The position numbers and the translations under genes are program-made. From the NCBI GenBank assembly GCA_027039295.1, contig JALWEW010000043.1, positions 1 to 14,381 on the forward strand: 14,381 bases of DNA, given 5' to 3'. The stretch is from Acidilobaceae archaeon. GTDB taxonomy: Archaea > Thermoproteota > Thermoprotei_A > Sulfolobales > Acidilobaceae. Within the stretch, counting starts at the first letter, position 1, and every line of letters begins with the position of its first letter. Under the pieces are notes generated by a model. The model did no database searches and had not been told where the DNA came from. It saw only the letters and a program-made list of their open reading frames with translations. Below are positions 12,990 to 14,381 of this stretch, piece by piece.

Positions 12990-14381
12990 TTGGTCACGGT
13001 AGCCTACACCGTGACGGCAGTAATCAACCACTACGGCGAGAGGGTAGGCGACACCGTGGTCGTGAGTGAGGGTAGGATAAGCGCTGTAACCTACGGGGCC
13101 TACCCAAGCTACGCCACCCTCAGGAGGCTCGAGGGCTACATCTTACCCGGCTTCGTCGACGCGCACCTCCACATAGCAGGCCTAGGCCTGGCCCTCTCCG
13201 GCGCCGACCTCAGGGGGGCCAGGGATCCCTGGGAGGTCGCAGAGCTACTAGCCGGGGCCAGGGGCCCCCTGGCGTATGGGAGGGGCTGGGACCACGAGGC
13301 CTTCAGGACCGAGAAGAGGTACCCGACCCGCAAGGAGCTGGACGCAGCCGTACCGGATAGGCCAGCGGTCGCCGTGAGGGTCTGCGGCCACGTGGCCGTT
13401 GCTAACACCCTGGCCCTCAGCATCGCCAGGCCCTGGGAGGCATACCCGGGCCTCGTGGATAGGGAGAGGGGGATCCTCCTGGAGGACGCCGTCGCCTACA
13501 CCATAGAGAGGCTCATCGACTCGACCAGCGTGAGCGTCCCCGTCGAGCTGGCGGTGGAGGCCCTAGCCGAGGCCGGGATAGCGGGGGTCTCATCCATGTC
13601 GTGCCTCCCAGCGGAGGCTAGGGCCCTGAGGAGGCTCGAGATGATGGGGGCGCTGAGGGTCAGGGTCTCCTGCTACCCGGAGCCCTCGAGGCTTGCGGAG
13701 GTGCTGGCGGAGGGCCGGGGGAGGAGGTGGAGCGTCGCCGGCCTGAAGGCCTTCGCCGACGGGAGCCTCGGCGCCAGGACAGCCTATCTCAGGGAGCCCT
13801 ACAGTGACGACCCCGGCAACAGGGGGCTCAGGCTCCTCGACTCCCGCTCGGTGAGGGAGCTGGCCGAGTACGCCGCCGAGAGGGGTCTGAGGCTCGCGGT
13901 CCACGCCATAGGCGACGCAGCCCTAGACGAGGTCCTAGAGGGATTCGAGTCCGCCTCGAAGTGCAACTGCCGCGTGGAGCACGCGAGCATAGCCTGGCCG
14001 GGGCAGATACGCAGGCTAGCAGGCCTGGGGGTCTATACTGTGGTGCAGCCCCACTTCAGGGTGAGCGACTGGTGGATAGACAAGAGGCTCGGCCCCGAGA
14101 GGCTGAGGGCAGCGTACCCCCTGGCGAGCATGGCCCGCTCCGGCGTTAAGCTCGCCTTCTCGACCGACGCCCCCGTGGAGCCGTACCAGCCCTGGGAGAC
14201 GGTGGCGGCGGCCCTAGGCCGCTGCGAGCAGCCCGCCTGCAGGCCCGAGGAGTCCCTGACACCGAGGGAGGCCATCGAGGCCTACACCATAAGGGCGGCC
14301 GAGGCCTCCGGGGGCCCGGTAGCGAGGCTCGGCAGGCTATGCAAGAGCGCCCCCGCCGCCTTAGCCTACACCCCCAGTGAA
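12990..14381 (+). CDS. Family-3 amidohydrolase (YtcJ-like), C-terminus cut by window edge
   Basis: 464 open codons reach the right edge. The TTG start at 12990 is chosen because GGGAGG (12979-12984) lies five bases before it; an in-frame GTG at 13011 has no such site. Family hallmarks: YILPGFVDAHLHIAG with the metal-binding HxH at His59/His61, GRGWDHEAF, KAFADGSLGARTAYLREPYSDDPGNRG (Lys253 and the YtcJ-type DGSLGxRTA motif), VHAIGDAA (His305), VEHASIAW (His331) and FSTDAPVEPYQPW (Asp393). All expected metal ligands of a TIM-barrel metal hydrolase are present. Such enzymes cleave amide or related bonds, but substrates of this branch are mostly unknown. The visible sequence ends in the small C-terminal beta domain, so probably only some tens of residues are missing. 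It lies on the same strand as the ligase, 62 bp downstream. Confidence 0.93.
   Translation, partial: MVTVAYTVTAVINHYGERVGDTVVVSEGRISAVTYGAYPSYATLRRLEGYILPGFVDAHLHIAGLGLALSGADLRGARDPWEVAELLAGARGPLAYGRGWDHEAFRTEKRYPTRKELDAAVPDRPAVAVRVCGHVAVANTLALSIARPWEAYPGLVDRERGILLEDAVAYTIERLIDSTSVSVPVELAVEALAEAGIAGVSSMSCLPAEARALRRLEMMGALRVRVSCYPEPSRLAEVLAEGRGRRWSVAGLKAFADGSLGARTAYLREPYSDDPGNRGLRLLDSRSVRELAEYAAERGLRLAVHAIGDAALDEVLEGFESASKCNCRVEHASIAWPGQIRRLAGLGVYTVVQPHFRVSDWWIDKRLGPERLRAAYPLASMARSGVKLAFSTDAPVEPYQPWETVAAALGRCEQPACRPEESLTPREAIEAYTIRAAEASGGPVARLGRLCKSAPAALAYTPSE

Noticed and set aside
1..14381. CRISPR array, transposon ends or phage genes
   Set aside because: No regularly spaced repeats, transposase, integrase or terminal inverted repeats were found on reading both strands.

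Overview
The window looks like chromosomal DNA of a hyperthermophilic crenarchaeon, probably Desulfurococcales-like. The signs are GC-rich coding sequence with heavy AGG (Arg) and ATA (Ile) use, many GTG and TTG starts, GGTGA/GGAGG ribosome-binding sites inside operons, archaeal TATA/BRE promoters (one placed for leaderless transcription), a tRNA gene with encoded CCA, and best matches to archaeal protein families. The genus cannot be fixed from sequence alone.

Layout. (1) 1-1915, minus strand: a two-gene operon. The upstream gene is an endonuclease-IV-like TIM-barrel protein with a degraded metal site. It is followed by a superfamily-2 DEAD/DEAH-type helicase that runs off the left edge. (2) 2069-6799: a visibly AT-richer block of cell-surface genes. 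It holds a small membrane-anchored protein, a large secreted protein predicted to be a seven-bladed beta-propeller with a PEP-CTERM-like tail, and a divergent multi-pass GT-C-type glycosyltransferase-like protein. (3) 6856-6934, minus strand: tRNA-Gly(GCC). (4) 7047-9379: an operon of malic enzyme and two tandem GNAT acetyltransferases, tightly packed (6-bp gap, then adjacent or slightly overlapping). (5) 9390-9731, minus strand: a FeoA-domain protein with a Gly/Arg/Trp-rich N-terminus. (6) 9732-10945: an intergenic stretch with a GTATC/GATAC repeat and a possible frameshifted small membrane ORF, then an unrecognised 316-aa protein. (7) 11224-12927: an AMP-forming acyl-CoA synthetase with a well-placed leaderless promoter and a duplicated promoter-like element. 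(8) 12990 to the right edge: a family-3 (YtcJ-like) amidohydrolase, nearly complete.

The malic enzyme, acyl-CoA ligase, amidohydrolase and FeoA genes are ordinary accessory metabolism. The parts most worth a second look are the helicase plus EndoIV-like pair, the surface/glycosylation block beside tRNA-Gly, and the region between the FeoA gene and the unknown 316-aa gene. I found no CRISPR array, transposase, integrase or rRNA.
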